Shown one piece after another: positions 15,431-22,803 of a stretch of DNA of 23,633 nt. This DNA is from Holosporales bacterium (GTDB lineage Bacteria; Pseudomonadota; Alphaproteobacteria; RUG11792). The translations under genes and the position numbers were made by a program. The stretch lies in the NCBI GenBank assembly GCA_031266385.1, contig JAISBC010000062.1:1-23633 (forward strand). Reading direction: 5' to 3'. Positions within the stretch are counted from its first letter, which is position 1; each line of letters starts with the position of its first letter. The notes beneath the pieces were generated by a model. The model made no database searches, was not told where the DNA came from, and saw only the letters and a list, made by a program, of their open reading frames with translations.

Positions 15431-16984
15431 ATGAAACTTATCATTCACCAAAAAACACAACCACGGCCCATTAACAGAGCTTTACAGGCACTCCTCACCA
15501 TAGGATCCATTACCATTATTAGCAATCGAGCAGTTCTATCGTCACAGTATACCGGCACATCACACGTTCTGAGTCAAGAACACGCAGACCCATCGCAAGC
15601 AGCAGCTGCTATGCCACGGAAAACTATAGTAGAAGTCAACAAAACACAGCTTATCCCAATTCTAATGAGAACACAAGTTACACAAGACAACTACCTATGG
15701 AAACACCTAATCCCGATCTTAAAAAAAGACGCCAAAACCCTCGAAAATCTAAGATGCAATTCTCGAGAAAGACTTGAAAAGATCCTACAGTCAATTAAAG
15801 ATCCAAAGGCAATTCAGACAGTTTACAAGGCATATACACTGGCGGAAGCAACCCGCGAAGTACCCAGACGCCCCCCGCCTTATAGTCCACTCGGCACGAA
15901 CCCACCGGCACATAAAGAATCACAGCATCCAACCCACCAAAGAGAGAAACCCAGGGCCTCCCATAAAGGACGAGAGAGTGTCGTCCCAAGGGACTTAATA
16001 GACGACGAAGCAATCGAGGCAGAACTAGGGAATTCCCCACCTGATAGCCCACTATGGGCAATAGTGCTCGAATCCTCCGGCATCACACCATCTACGGTCC
16101 AAGCGAAACAGGCAAAAGGAGGATCCGCCTTCAGGGTCCTGGTAAAGAATCTTCTCGCCAAACCAGGAGTCAGGGAAAAAGTCATAAAGAAAATAATGCA
16201 GATGCAGACCCAGTCATCGCCACATCCTCCAGGAGATTATTACCCTACGGACCCGATCGATCCCCAGTCTGCCATAGCGCCTGGACATTTAATGGACTTT
16301 TTGCTAGCTACCCCAACTAATCATCCGATATGGGTTGGAATATTACAAGAACTGGGAATGCCCCCGGAAGAAGCAGAAGAAATTCGCAAGCGAGACCCAA
16401 ACCTGCTCAGAGCAATGATTGGCGAAGCAATGCCTCCGGACCACCCCGGTTGGTGGCAAACGCAGCAGGCAATCCAAGCCGAGAGCCTCCAGCCGAGAGC
16501 GGCCGGCAGACCTACCCCACCCCCCGGGGCCAGGTCATCTCATCATGGTACGGCCCCAGGCAGTAGCAAACCTTCATCGTCAAAGCATCGTCCTCCACCC
16601 CCAACCATGAGGATGCCCCCTCCGGATATTCCGACAGATGATCAGATCGAAGAAGTGACAAGCCTGTATAGGTTCATAGGGGACTTGCCCATCCGCGTCC
16701 AGGACAAGCTAATGCCGCGGCTCTCCCATATATTGAATCCTGGAGTCTCGGCCCCCAAGACCCCAATAACATACAAAGAGCTAGGTGCACTCATGGATCA
16801 GGGACTAACCCCAGCCCAACTACATGAAATGGCCACTGTCGTTGATGAGGTCAGAAGAGAACTCGATATGGAAGTCCCACCATACCCACCACCAGAGCCT
16901 CCATTCTTTTCTCCGCCCTTCATTCAACCGGAGAGGTCCCAGCCCTCCTCATCTCCACCAATCAGATACCCCCCTTACGATTAA
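15431..16984 (+). CDS. Unknown exported proline-rich protein
   Basis: 517-aa protein, not recognised. It opens with a basic, signal-like N-terminus (hydrophobic core about 20-38). A helical region (about 65-140) precedes long proline-rich linkers. Two similar blocks of about 40 residues, near 205-245 and 285-325, start SPPDSPLWAIVLESSG and TPTNHPIWVGILQELG, so an ancient internal repeat is likely. RPPPYSP near 147 is a PPxY sequence; further proline clusters occur near 365-395 and in the tail. PPxY binds eukaryotic WW domains, and the other runs resemble SH3 ligands. A role as a host-directed effector is possible but speculative. The ATG at 15431 has AGGA about 11 bases upstream. Codon use is rich in C and A compared with the neighbours. 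Confidence 0.55.
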   Translation: MKLIIHQKTQPRPINRALQALLTIGSITIISNRAVLSSQYTGTSHVLSQEHADPSQAAAAMPRKTIVEVNKTQLIPILMRTQVTQDNYLWKHLIPILKKDAKTLENLRCNSRERLEKILQSIKDPKAIQTVYKAYTLAEATREVPRRPPPYSPLGTNPPAHKESQHPTHQREKPRASHKGRESVVPRDLIDDEAIEAELGNSPPDSPLWAIVLESSGITPSTVQAKQAKGGSAFRVLVKNLLAKPGVREKVIKKIMQMQTQSSPHPPGDYYPTDPIDPQSAIAPGHLMDFLLATPTNHPIWVGILQELGMPPEEAEEIRKRDPNLLRAMIGEAMPPDHPGWWQTQQAIQAESLQPRAAGRPTPPPGARSSHHGTAPGSSKPSSSKHRPPPPTMRMPPPDIPTDDQIEEVTSLYRFIGDLPIRVQDKLMPRLSHILNPGVSAPKTPITYKELGALMDQGLTPAQLHEMATVVDEVRRELDMEVPPYPPPEPPFFSPPFIQPERSQPSSSPPIRYPPYD

Positions 16985-16994
16985 AGTGCTTGTG

Positions 16995-17020
16995 CAGTCC
17001 CGTTGTAATAGACGGGACTG
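16995..17020 (+). terminator. Hairpin after the Pro-rich gene
   Basis: A perfect 9-bp stem, CAGTCCCGT with ACGGGACTG, encloses an 8-base loop, 10 bases after the stop codon. No T-run follows, so it is not a classical intrinsic terminator. It may stabilise the mRNA 3' end or act with Rho. Confidence 0.5.
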
Positions 17021-17080
17021 TACCTCATCCAGACTTCGGGAGGGGCATGGACTTCATGTCGCGAAAAACCGTTTCCATCG

Positions 17081-17353
17081 TTGAAACCTTGTTGTCTATC
17101 TGTGCCAAATAATCAGCCAGACATCACATATAGTCAGGGAGTCCTTTGTTGTGGCAGAACTCGCAAGGATGACAGCTTGGAGGCCTTTTTAGATTACGCT
17201 AGTCATCACCCGTCGAAAATTATTTTCATAGACGATAGCATTAGGCATATCCTTCACATTGGAGATTTCTGTAAAAAATGTAATATTACTTATGTTGGTA
17301 TTGAATATACAGCAGCAAAAAAAACTGAGAACAATCGGAAAGCGGATACATGA
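17081..17353 (+). pseudogene. DUF2608-like (HAD-type) C-terminal remnant
   Basis: About 90 codons resemble the C-terminal part of DUF2608 proteins, HAD-phosphatase-like proteins common in intracellular bacteria such as Legionella and Coxiella. Supporting segments are ITYSQGVLCCG at 15-25, LEAFLDYA at 33-40, KIIFIDDS at 46-53 (the acidic pair of the HAD fold) and YVGIEYTAA at 71-79. Family members are normally about 200-270 aa with a signal peptide, so the N-terminal half, including the catalytic DxD, is gone. The only start codon near the 5' end is a TTG. It is probably non-functional. The family match is from memory of its motifs. Confidence 0.6.
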
Positions 17354-17415
17354 TGAATTTGAACCACTAAAATTTCAAATAAATACTGTTCGTGAGCAAA
17401 TCTGAAATTAATTAA

Positions 17416-17433
17416 CCTCATTCTCATATGAGG
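17416..17433 (+). promoter_or_regulatory. Hairpin pairing with a ribosome binding site
   Basis: CCTCAT (17416-17421) and ATGAGG (17428-17433) form a 6-bp stem with a 6-base loop. The right arm includes part of the GAGGAG ribosome site of the ATG at 17441. Such a weak stem could damp translation, perhaps in a temperature-dependent way; this is inference. Confidence 0.35.
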
Positions 17434-17440
17434 AGATATA

Positions 17441-17632
17441 ATGATACATGGTATTACAGGAGAAAAAAAGAAGATTGACATAAATACCAAGAAGAAATTC
17501 TCGCCTAGGGATGGAAAAAGGGGGGGGGGTATGATTTATGGAGTGCTCTATGGATGGCGTCTCACTGAGACTTTAAATACGGCCTCCAGTTCTCTGGATA
17601 GTTTTGAAGTGTCTCGTTGTGCATCTGTGTAA
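17441..17632 (+). pseudogene. Stub ORF with strong ribosome site and G10 tract
   Basis: GAGGAG lies 7 bases before the ATG at 17441, so the 5' end looks like a real gene start. The frame reads 26 polar, Lys-rich codons and then the G10 tract at 17520-17529. Afterwards it runs antisense through the end of the convergent gene at 17548. Losing one G gives a TGA just after the tract; gaining one gives a different short tail. The body is probably lost and only the 5' module remains. No family is recognised. Confidence 0.4.
17520..17529 (+). repeat. G10 homopolymer tract
   Basis: Ten consecutive G at codons 27-30 of the stub ORF starting at 17441. It belongs to the set of G/C tracts near the 5' ends of exported or unknown genes in this window. 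Confidence 0.9.
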
Positions 17633-18039
17633 GTCCGTATTGCTCGCTCTAAGTCTGGACTATACTGCTGGGCTACACTGGGGACGAAGAAACTCTTCGC
17701 TTCTATTTTCGCTAGGGCTATGTGACTTTTTGTGGAAACGTATAATCTGGTGAGGTTGTCATTTCCCTTGCTGCTTATGAGGGATTCGAATTCGGGGCTG
17801 TCGAGGGCTTGAAGCTGGAGGGCGGACATGGCGTTAATTTTTGTGTGAATCGGGATTCCCTCTTTGTTGAATTGGGGTTGCAGGGTTGCGAGATGGAGGA
17901 AGTCTTCTATGGGTTGGAGGGGGGGGGCGGCTTGTGCTGACTGTGCTGTGGAGCTGTATATGGGAAGGGATATTAATGCCACCGCTTTAATCTTCTGGGC
18001 CAGTCTTGTGAGTTGTTTGCGTCGAGATCCGTCTTGCAT
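17548..18039 (-). CDS. Unknown small exported protein with C9 tract
   Basis: 163-aa protein, not recognised. A basic N-terminus and hydrophobic stretch (about 17-30) followed by AQSAQA and AAPP form a signal peptide with a likely cleavage near residue 37. Codons 38-41, immediately after, contain a C9 run (17919-17927 on the plus strand). With one C fewer the frame meets TAG within five codons of the tract; with one more it ends about 30 codons on. The mature part is about 120 residues, helical and polar. The ATG at 18039 has no strong ribosome site. The gene is convergent with the stub ORF at 17441 and divergent from rsmH, with its own promoter at 18076-18104. Confidence 0.55.
   Translation of the reverse strand: MQDGSRRKQLTRLAQKIKAVALISLPIYSSTAQSAQAAPPLQPIEDFLHLATLQPQFNKEGIPIHTKINAMSALQLQALDSPEFESLISSKGNDNLTRLYVSTKSHIALAKIEAKSFFVPSVAQQYSPDLERAIRTYTDAQRDTSKLSRELEAVFKVSVRRHP
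17919..17927. repeat. G9/C9 homopolymer tract
   Basis: Nine G on the plus strand, read as nine C in the coding strand of the 163-aa exported protein, directly after its signal peptide. A slippage site here would switch the gene on or off. Confidence 0.9.
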
Positions 18040-18075
18040 GTTTGTGGGCCGGTGTGAAATCTAATCAAGGGTTGT

Positions 18076-18104
18076 ATTATAATTTACTTCCTGTGGTGAG
18101 TCTA
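18076..18104 (-). promoter_or_regulatory. Promoter of the 163-aa exported protein gene
   Basis: On the minus strand TAGACT (18099-18104) and TATAAT (18076-18081) are separated by 17 bases. The predicted start lies about 30 bases before the ATG at 18039. Confidence 0.6.
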
Positions 18105-18186
18105 GTCTTTTGTTTTTGTTTGTTTAATACTGACTTAACGTTGCGAAAAACCGTTTCGACTGCCATGGCGGGGAAAGTAATATTTA

Positions 18187-18216
18187 TTGAGTATTCACTG
18201 GGTTTGGCTATATAAT
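18187..18216 (+). promoter_or_regulatory. Promoter of the rsmH-ftsL-ftsI cluster
   Basis: TTGAGT (18187-18192) and TATAAT (18211-18216) are separated by 18 bases. Transcription would start near 18223, leaving a leader of about 60 bases before rsmH. No mraZ gene or repeated MraZ-box direct repeats were seen in the leader. Confidence 0.6.
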
Positions 18217-18284
18217 GCGCCGCATGGGTTTTGTAATAAACTTACCGCTAAGTTTTCGTGCGGTATATTCTCCTCAGTTTTTAG

Positions 18285-19196
18285 GTGATGCACATCCCCG
18301 TAATGGTAACAGAAGTATTATCCATTTTAAATCCCACATCAGGGAAGAGGATTATTGACGCCACATTCGGAGGGGGTGGACATACCACGGCGATCCTAGA
18401 AAGTTCAGGCTGCTATGTCCTGGGGATAGACCGCGATCCGGATGCTATCGATAGAGCCGCCACCCTTAAAGCCTCCTATCCCAACAACTTTGATTTCCTA
18501 GCCGGGGAATTTTCCAGATTACCAGATCTCATAGGGACCATGGAAAGATTCGACGGTATCCTATTCGATTTTGGGATCTCTTCATTTCAAGTTGATGACC
18601 CTGATAGAGGATTTTCATTCTCTCATGATGGGAAATTAGATATGAGGATGTCAAAACGTGGTCTATCGGCCTTCGATGTCATCAATTCATTCGAAGAAAA
18701 AGATTTGGCCGAAATTATTTGGAAATATGGAGATGAACCAAAGTCTAGGAGAATCGCCGCAGAAATCGTAAGGGCCAGAAAAATATCACAGATCACGACG
18801 ACGTTCGATTTGCATATGGTCGTTCGGAATATATTCAATTCAGATTCCGTCAAAAAAAAATACTCGAAAATTGATGTTGCTACTAAAACGTTTCAGGCAA
18901 TTCGGATATTTGTAAATGATGAATTATTAGAAATAGATACTGCTCTCGGGCAATTCCCACGCCTCCTGAAAAACGATGCCAGAATCGCGACGATTTCATT
19001 TCATGCCCTGGAAGATAGAATCGTTAAAAATTGGATAAAATCGAACTCCGCGAGTATTAAAATTATAAATAAATCCGTCATCAAGCCTTCCCATGAAGAA
19101 ATCAAAAAAAATCCAAGATCTAGATCTGCCGTTCTCAGGGGATTCGTGTATAATGAATCTAAGGCCTATACTGGGGAGGTTGACGACGCACTGTGA
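18285..19196 (+). CDS. rsmH: 16S rRNA (cytosine-1402-N4) methyltransferase RsmH
   Basis: Methylates N4 of C1402 in 16S rRNA, tuning the ribosomal P site; 303 aa. The SAM-binding segment DATFGGGGHTTAIL lies near 25-38. Other family blocks are FDFGISSFQVDDPDRGFSF, the KTFQAIRIFVNDELLEI helix and SFHALEDRIVK. The start may be the GTG at 18285 or the adjacent ATG at 18288; the latter gives the family-like MHIPVMVTEVL. It heads a shortened division cluster and overlaps ftsL by four bases (GTGA). mraZ, which often precedes rsmH, is absent; an unrelated exported-protein gene sits there instead. Confidence 0.95.
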   Translation: MMHIPVMVTEVLSILNPTSGKRIIDATFGGGGHTTAILESSGCYVLGIDRDPDAIDRAATLKASYPNNFDFLAGEFSRLPDLIGTMERFDGILFDFGISSFQVDDPDRGFSFSHDGKLDMRMSKRGLSAFDVINSFEEKDLAEIIWKYGDEPKSRRIAAEIVRARKISQITTTFDLHMVVRNIFNSDSVKKKYSKIDVATKTFQAIRIFVNDELLEIDTALGQFPRLLKNDARIATISFHALEDRIVKNWIKSNSASIKIINKSVIKPSHEEIKKNPRSRSAVLRGFVYNESKAYTGEVDDAL

Positions 19197-19540
19197 ACAA
19201 ATCCCTTCTGATCTCGCTATTCCTTATCGTCATCCTCGGAGGAGCCGTTTCGCGAGTTAAGTATGAGGTTCTTTTTCTTAGAAAAAAATCACAATCCATA
19301 CAAGGCGAGATAGAAAAATGCCTCGATGATATCGTAGTATTTTCGGCCGAATGGAGCTATCTTAACGATCCTAATCGCCTGAAAAAATTATGCCAAAAAC
19401 ATTTGAAAGAAATGGTACCGATGGAAAATTGCCAACTGATTAGTCACGAAGATTTGATGAATAATCAGTATGAAGAATTATACAACGAGACTAAAGAGAA
19501 ATCTCTCAATTCGTTCTTAAATAAAGTATTGGAGGGCTAG
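19193..19540 (+). CDS. ftsL: Cell division protein FtsL-like
   Basis: 115-aa bitopic membrane protein of the divisome, expected to bind FtsB and FtsQ and support FtsW/FtsI activation. One membrane segment at about 4-21 is followed by a helical, coiled-coil-like region. Then comes EWSYLNDPNRLKKLCQKHL (about 53-71), the hallmark block of alphaproteobacterial FtsL. The GTG start overlaps the rsmH stop by four bases, and ftsI begins three bases after its stop. Sequence conservation in FtsL is low, so position between rsmH and ftsI carries much of the weight. Confidence 0.85.
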   Translation: MNKSLLISLFLIVILGGAVSRVKYEVLFLRKKSQSIQGEIEKCLDDIVVFSAEWSYLNDPNRLKKLCQKHLKEMVPMENCQLISHEDLMNNQYEELYNETKEKSLNSFLNKVLEG

Positions 19541-19543
19541 CGA

Positions 19544-21226
19544 TTGAAGGGCTCGTTCTTCGATGGATTTGCATTGTGGAGAAAATCAAGATCACATTCC
19601 AAACTCATGGAGATCCTCAGAATTCGAATCATCATTTCATGTATTTTTGGGGTCATGATTTTTATCTGCATTTCATACAGACTCGCCAATCTCATGGTTT
19701 TCGAAGGAAATGTGGCCGTAAAGGTCGCTACAAATCAAAATGGGATAATAAGGAGGGCCGATATTACGGACAGGAATGGATCGCTCCTAGCCACGAGTAT
19801 TACGACATCATCCTGTTATGCAGATCCATCGGCAGTCATCGATGGCAATGAGGCCGCCGAAAAGTTATCACAAATCAAAGAATTACCGACGGCGGATACT
19901 ATCCGACAAAAACTAAGTGATAAATCAAAGCATTTCGTATGGATCGCGAGACATGTTACCCCTCAAGTAAAAGAAAAAATAATGGATCTCGGGATTCCGG
20001 GGATATCCTTCCAGAAGGACTATAAAAGAATATATATTCACGGTAATCTATTTTCCCATATCATTGGTTGTTCGGATATTGATGGTCGCGGTGTTAGCGG
20101 AATCGAATGTTATTTTAATGACCAACTTATAATTTCTAACGATCCGGAGAAAAAATTAATTCTAAGTTTAGATCTCAGAATTCAATCTATAATTCACGAA
20201 GAATTGCAGAAAAACATCTGTAAATATAAGGCACTTGGGGGAAATGCGATATTAATGTCGAATAGTGGAGAGATTCTCGCATTGGTCTCTCTTCCAGATT
20301 ACGACCCGAACGATGTCGCTAAAACGCCGAGTATAAATATGTTCAATCGAAATACTCTCGGTGTTTTCGAGCCTGGTTCTACCTTTAAGATTCTAAACGT
20401 AGCGATAGCCCTCGATTCTGGTACGGCCAAGCTCAACAGCATGTTCGATGCGAAGACCCCCATCAAACTTGGTCGTCATACGATCACCGATTTCCGCGGC
20501 AAAAACAGGGCCCTATCGCTCGCGGAGGCATTCGTTTTTTCCTCAAACATAGCCGCCGTTAAAATTGCCAGAAATTTCGGATTAGATACTCAAAAAAAAT
20601 ATATGGAAAAATTCGGAGTCTTGGAGAAGGTTCAGATCGAACTCCCAGAGGTTGGGGCCCCGCTTATTCCGGCGAGATGGTCCGATGCTACGGCGACGAC
20701 CGTATCCTATGGATATGGGGTCTCCCTTTCTCCAGTGCATCTATTATCCATCATAGCCTCGATTGCTAATGATGGCATTAGGGTACGCCCGACACTCCTA
20801 CGAAATGGAGCATTTCATAGTGATGAGAGGATCGTATCGTCACAAACATCGGCCATCGTAAGGGAACTGATGAGGGCTGTCATCTGTTATGGGACCGGGA
20901 AAAAGGCTGGAATAGATGGAATCGACATCTTCGGTAAAACGGGCACGGCATACAAAATTCGCGACCACGGCTATGGGACTAGTGGTAATCGATCAAGAAT
21001 AACTACATTCGTCGGTGGATTTTCAAAGAAAAATCCGAAATATTTCCTGATAGTTATGCTCGATGATCCGAAGCCGATCGAAGGAACCCATGGATTCGCG
21101 ACGGCCGGATGGAACGCAGCCCCGGTGGCCCACGATATTTTCGGGCGCATTATTCCGATTCTTGATGACGGCATTCGCTCCCAGGAATCACCGCTCCAAG
21201 TAACTCGGTTCCTGAATTTCAACTAG
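19544..21226 (+). CDS. ftsI: Peptidoglycan transpeptidase FtsI (penicillin-binding protein 3)
   Basis: Class B penicillin-binding protein of 560 aa that crosslinks septal peptidoglycan. A membrane anchor spans about 28-50. The pedestal motif RADITDRNGSLLA lies at 71-83. The transpeptidase motifs are complete: STFK with Ser279 as the acylated nucleophile, SSN at 333-335 and KTGTA at 465-469. The TTG start at 19544 has GGAGGG about 7 bases upstream. It follows rsmH and ftsL in one transcript. Its 3' end overlaps the convergent rsfS gene by eight bases. murE, which normally follows ftsI in the dcw cluster, is not here. Confidence 0.96.
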   Translation: MKGSFFDGFALWRKSRSHSKLMEILRIRIIISCIFGVMIFICISYRLANLMVFEGNVAVKVATNQNGIIRRADITDRNGSLLATSITTSSCYADPSAVIDGNEAAEKLSQIKELPTADTIRQKLSDKSKHFVWIARHVTPQVKEKIMDLGIPGISFQKDYKRIYIHGNLFSHIIGCSDIDGRGVSGIECYFNDQLIISNDPEKKLILSLDLRIQSIIHEELQKNICKYKALGGNAILMSNSGEILALVSLPDYDPNDVAKTPSINMFNRNTLGVFEPGSTFKILNVAIALDSGTAKLNSMFDAKTPIKLGRHTITDFRGKNRALSLAEAFVFSSNIAAVKIARNFGLDTQKKYMEKFGVLEKVQIELPEVGAPLIPARWSDATATTVSYGYGVSLSPVHLLSIIASIANDGIRVRPTLLRNGAFHSDERIVSSQTSAIVRELMRAVICYGTGKKAGIDGIDIFGKTGTAYKIRDHGYGTSGNRSRITTFVGGFSKKNPKYFLIVMLDDPKPIEGTHGFATAGWNAAPVAHDIFGRIIPILDDGIRSQESPLQVTRFLNFN

Positions 21227-21527
21227 GGTGGTATAGTTCTTCCAGAGAGTAGTAGGTTCTGAGTTCTGGCTTAAAAAGATGCACCTCAATACCTCGCGAC
21301 TCGACGATAATCCATCCACTCTCGGCGACTCCCTCTATCCTCGGATTGCATCGATTATTCTTCATGTATCGATAAACATAGTCAGCGACCGAACGCAAAT
21401 GACGAGCCGAGGTGCCCGTGGCTATGATACATGTATCCGATAATTTCTCCATCTTTTTTGACAGGTCGAATTCAACTATATCGAAGGCCTTTTTTTCACT
21501 CAATAAATCAATGAGACGGTTCTTCAC
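21219..21527 (-). CDS. rsfS: Ribosomal silencing factor RsfS
   Basis: 102-aa protein of the RsfS/Iojap family, which binds ribosomal protein L14 and blocks subunit joining when nutrients are scarce. Family blocks seen are DIVEFDLSKKMEKLSD, IATGTSARHLRSVADYV, the EGVAESGWIIVESRGIEVHLF strand region and the ending RTYYSLEELY. The GTG start at 21527 overlaps the mlaD stop by four bases (GTGA), so the two are translationally coupled. rsfS is more often next to nadD or rlmH; pairing with mlaD is less usual. The 3' end overlaps ftsI on the opposite strand by eight bases. Confidence 0.93.
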   Translation of the reverse strand: MKNRLIDLLSEKKAFDIVEFDLSKKMEKLSDTCIIATGTSARHLRSVADYVYRYMKNNRCNPRIEGVAESGWIIVESRGIEVHLFKPELRTYYSLEELYHPS

Positions 21528-21973
21528 TTGCTTTTGCTACTCCCACCTATCAGAAACTTATCGACCAGCCTCTCGAGATTGACGGCAGATCTCGTTATTT
21601 CAATCTCCTCTCCTTCGTTCAATTTTTCTGGCTTATATCCGGGGGTGATGGCAATGAATTTATTTCCCATGAGTCCCTCGGTCGATATATTCGCAGAACT
21701 ATCCGTCGGGATTTTGATGTCTTTCTTAATCAAAATAATAACGTTGGCCTGATAATTTTCATCGAGCTCTAGAGACCTCACTATACCGACCTTGATTCCA
21801 TTCAATTTTACATCAGAACCGACCATTATCCCACTGGCATCGTCAAAACGGGTCAGCAACGTATATCCATCTTTAACCTTTTCTCCACTGGAAATATAAG
21901 CAAAATACATAAATAAAGACGCGACTATTAAGACTACGGCCCCAATAATCGCTTCTAAAACATTACCCTTCAT
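21524..21973 (-). CDS. mlaD: MlaD-like MCE-domain lipid transport protein
   Basis: 149-aa periplasmic protein with an N-terminal membrane anchor (about 5-25) and one MCE domain. MlaD forms a hexameric ring on the MlaFEB ABC transporter and moves phospholipids between inner and outer membrane to keep lipid asymmetry. MCE-type features include GYTLLTRFDDASGIMVGSDVKLNGIKVG and the TEGLMGNKFIAITPG strand. I chose the ATG at 21973 (MKGNVLEAIIGA) over the in-frame TTG at 21988, because the family opens with the anchor helix. mlaE, mlaF and mlaB are not adjacent, so the other transporter parts would lie elsewhere. Confidence 0.88.
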   Translation of the reverse strand: MKGNVLEAIIGAVVLIVASLFMYFAYISSGEKVKDGYTLLTRFDDASGIMVGSDVKLNGIKVGIVRSLELDENYQANVIILIKKDIKIPTDSSANISTEGLMGNKFIAITPGYKPEKLNEGEEIEITRSAVNLERLVDKFLIGGSSKSK

Positions 21974-21999
21974 GGGGAAATACACCAAAGATAAACTAC

Positions 22000-22028
22000 A
22001 GCATACTTTTATTGTAACACATCTTTAA
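22000..22028 (-). promoter_or_regulatory. Probable promoter of mlaD-rsfS
   Basis: On the minus strand TTAAAG (22023-22028) and TATGCT (22000-22005) are separated by 17 bases. The same TATGCT -10 appears before rseP. The start would lie about 20 bases before the mlaD ATG. Confidence 0.4.
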
Positions 22029-22042
22029 CTCTCTTCTCAAAT

Positions 22043-22630
22043 TCAGTCGGCCGGCCCCTCGATGACACCATCTCTAAAATGCTTCCGGCAGAGGGAAATA
22101 TATTTTTCATTACCACCTATGTCAATTTGTTCTCCACTCCGCATAATCTTCCTATTCGAGTCAAATCTTGCATTCATTATTGCTTTTTTCCCGCAATGAC
22201 AGACCGTCTTTACTTCGATGAGTTCATCGGCCAAGATTAATAGATACATACTTCCCTCAAATGGTTCCCCCAAAAAATCGGACCGCAATCCGAAGGCCAG
22301 GACTGGGATATCGAGTTCATCGACAACTCTGCATAATTCATGGACGTGACTTTTCGTCAGAAACTGTGCTTCATCTATGAAGATACAGGCTGTCTTGGCG
22401 GTCCTTCTGGATAGAATATCAGAGAACAGGTTGAGCCCAGAATCGAACGTATTGGCTCCAGATTCTAGGCCGATTCGGGAGGCTATTTTGAGGTCTCCGA
22501 ATCGATCATCAAACTTGAAGGTATATAGGATGGTATCCATCCCCCTTTCCCTATAGTTGAAACTGCTCTGAAGTAATCTAGTCGACTTTCCGGCATTCAT
22601 CGCGGAATAGTAGAAATATAACTTAGCCAC
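22043..22630 (-). CDS. tdk: Thymidine kinase, type II (cellular/TK1-like)
   Basis: Phosphorylates thymidine to dTMP with ATP, a salvage enzyme; 195 aa. The P-loop reads SAMNAGKST with Lys15. The catalytic glutamate is Glu87 in FIDEAQF. The zinc site uses Cys144, Cys146, Cys181 and His184, and the lasso region precedes GGNEKYISLCRKHF. I chose the GTG at 22630, because AAGGAG lies 7 bases upstream and MAKLYFYYSAMNAGKS is the standard family start. The frame stays open 33 codons further upstream but that part is not family-like. A salvage kinase fits an organism drawing nucleosides from a host (inference). Confidence 0.95.
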   Translation of the reverse strand: MAKLYFYYSAMNAGKSTRLLQSSFNYRERGMDTILYTFKFDDRFGDLKIASRIGLESGANTFDSGLNLFSDILSRRTAKTACIFIDEAQFLTKSHVHELCRVVDELDIPVLAFGLRSDFLGEPFEGSMYLLILADELIEVKTVCHCGKKAIMNARFDSNRKIMRSGEQIDIGGNEKYISLCRKHFRDGVIEGPAD

Positions 22631-22803
22631 CAAAATTCTCCTTGTGCTCTCGACAGTGCGCGGGAGTGTAGCACAGGTAGCCGAAGCTCGGCCATCAGAA
22701 TTTTCCCGATTTTCGGTCGATAAAATCACGGTAAATAAATCTTTAACTAATTCTGGATAAAATGATTAGAGGAATAAAATAGATATGATAGGGGAAGATT
22801 ACG

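Noticed and set aside
22631..22729. 33-codon N-terminal extension of thymidine kinase
   Set aside because: The family starts at MAKLYFYY, and AAGGAG is correctly spaced for the GTG at 22630.
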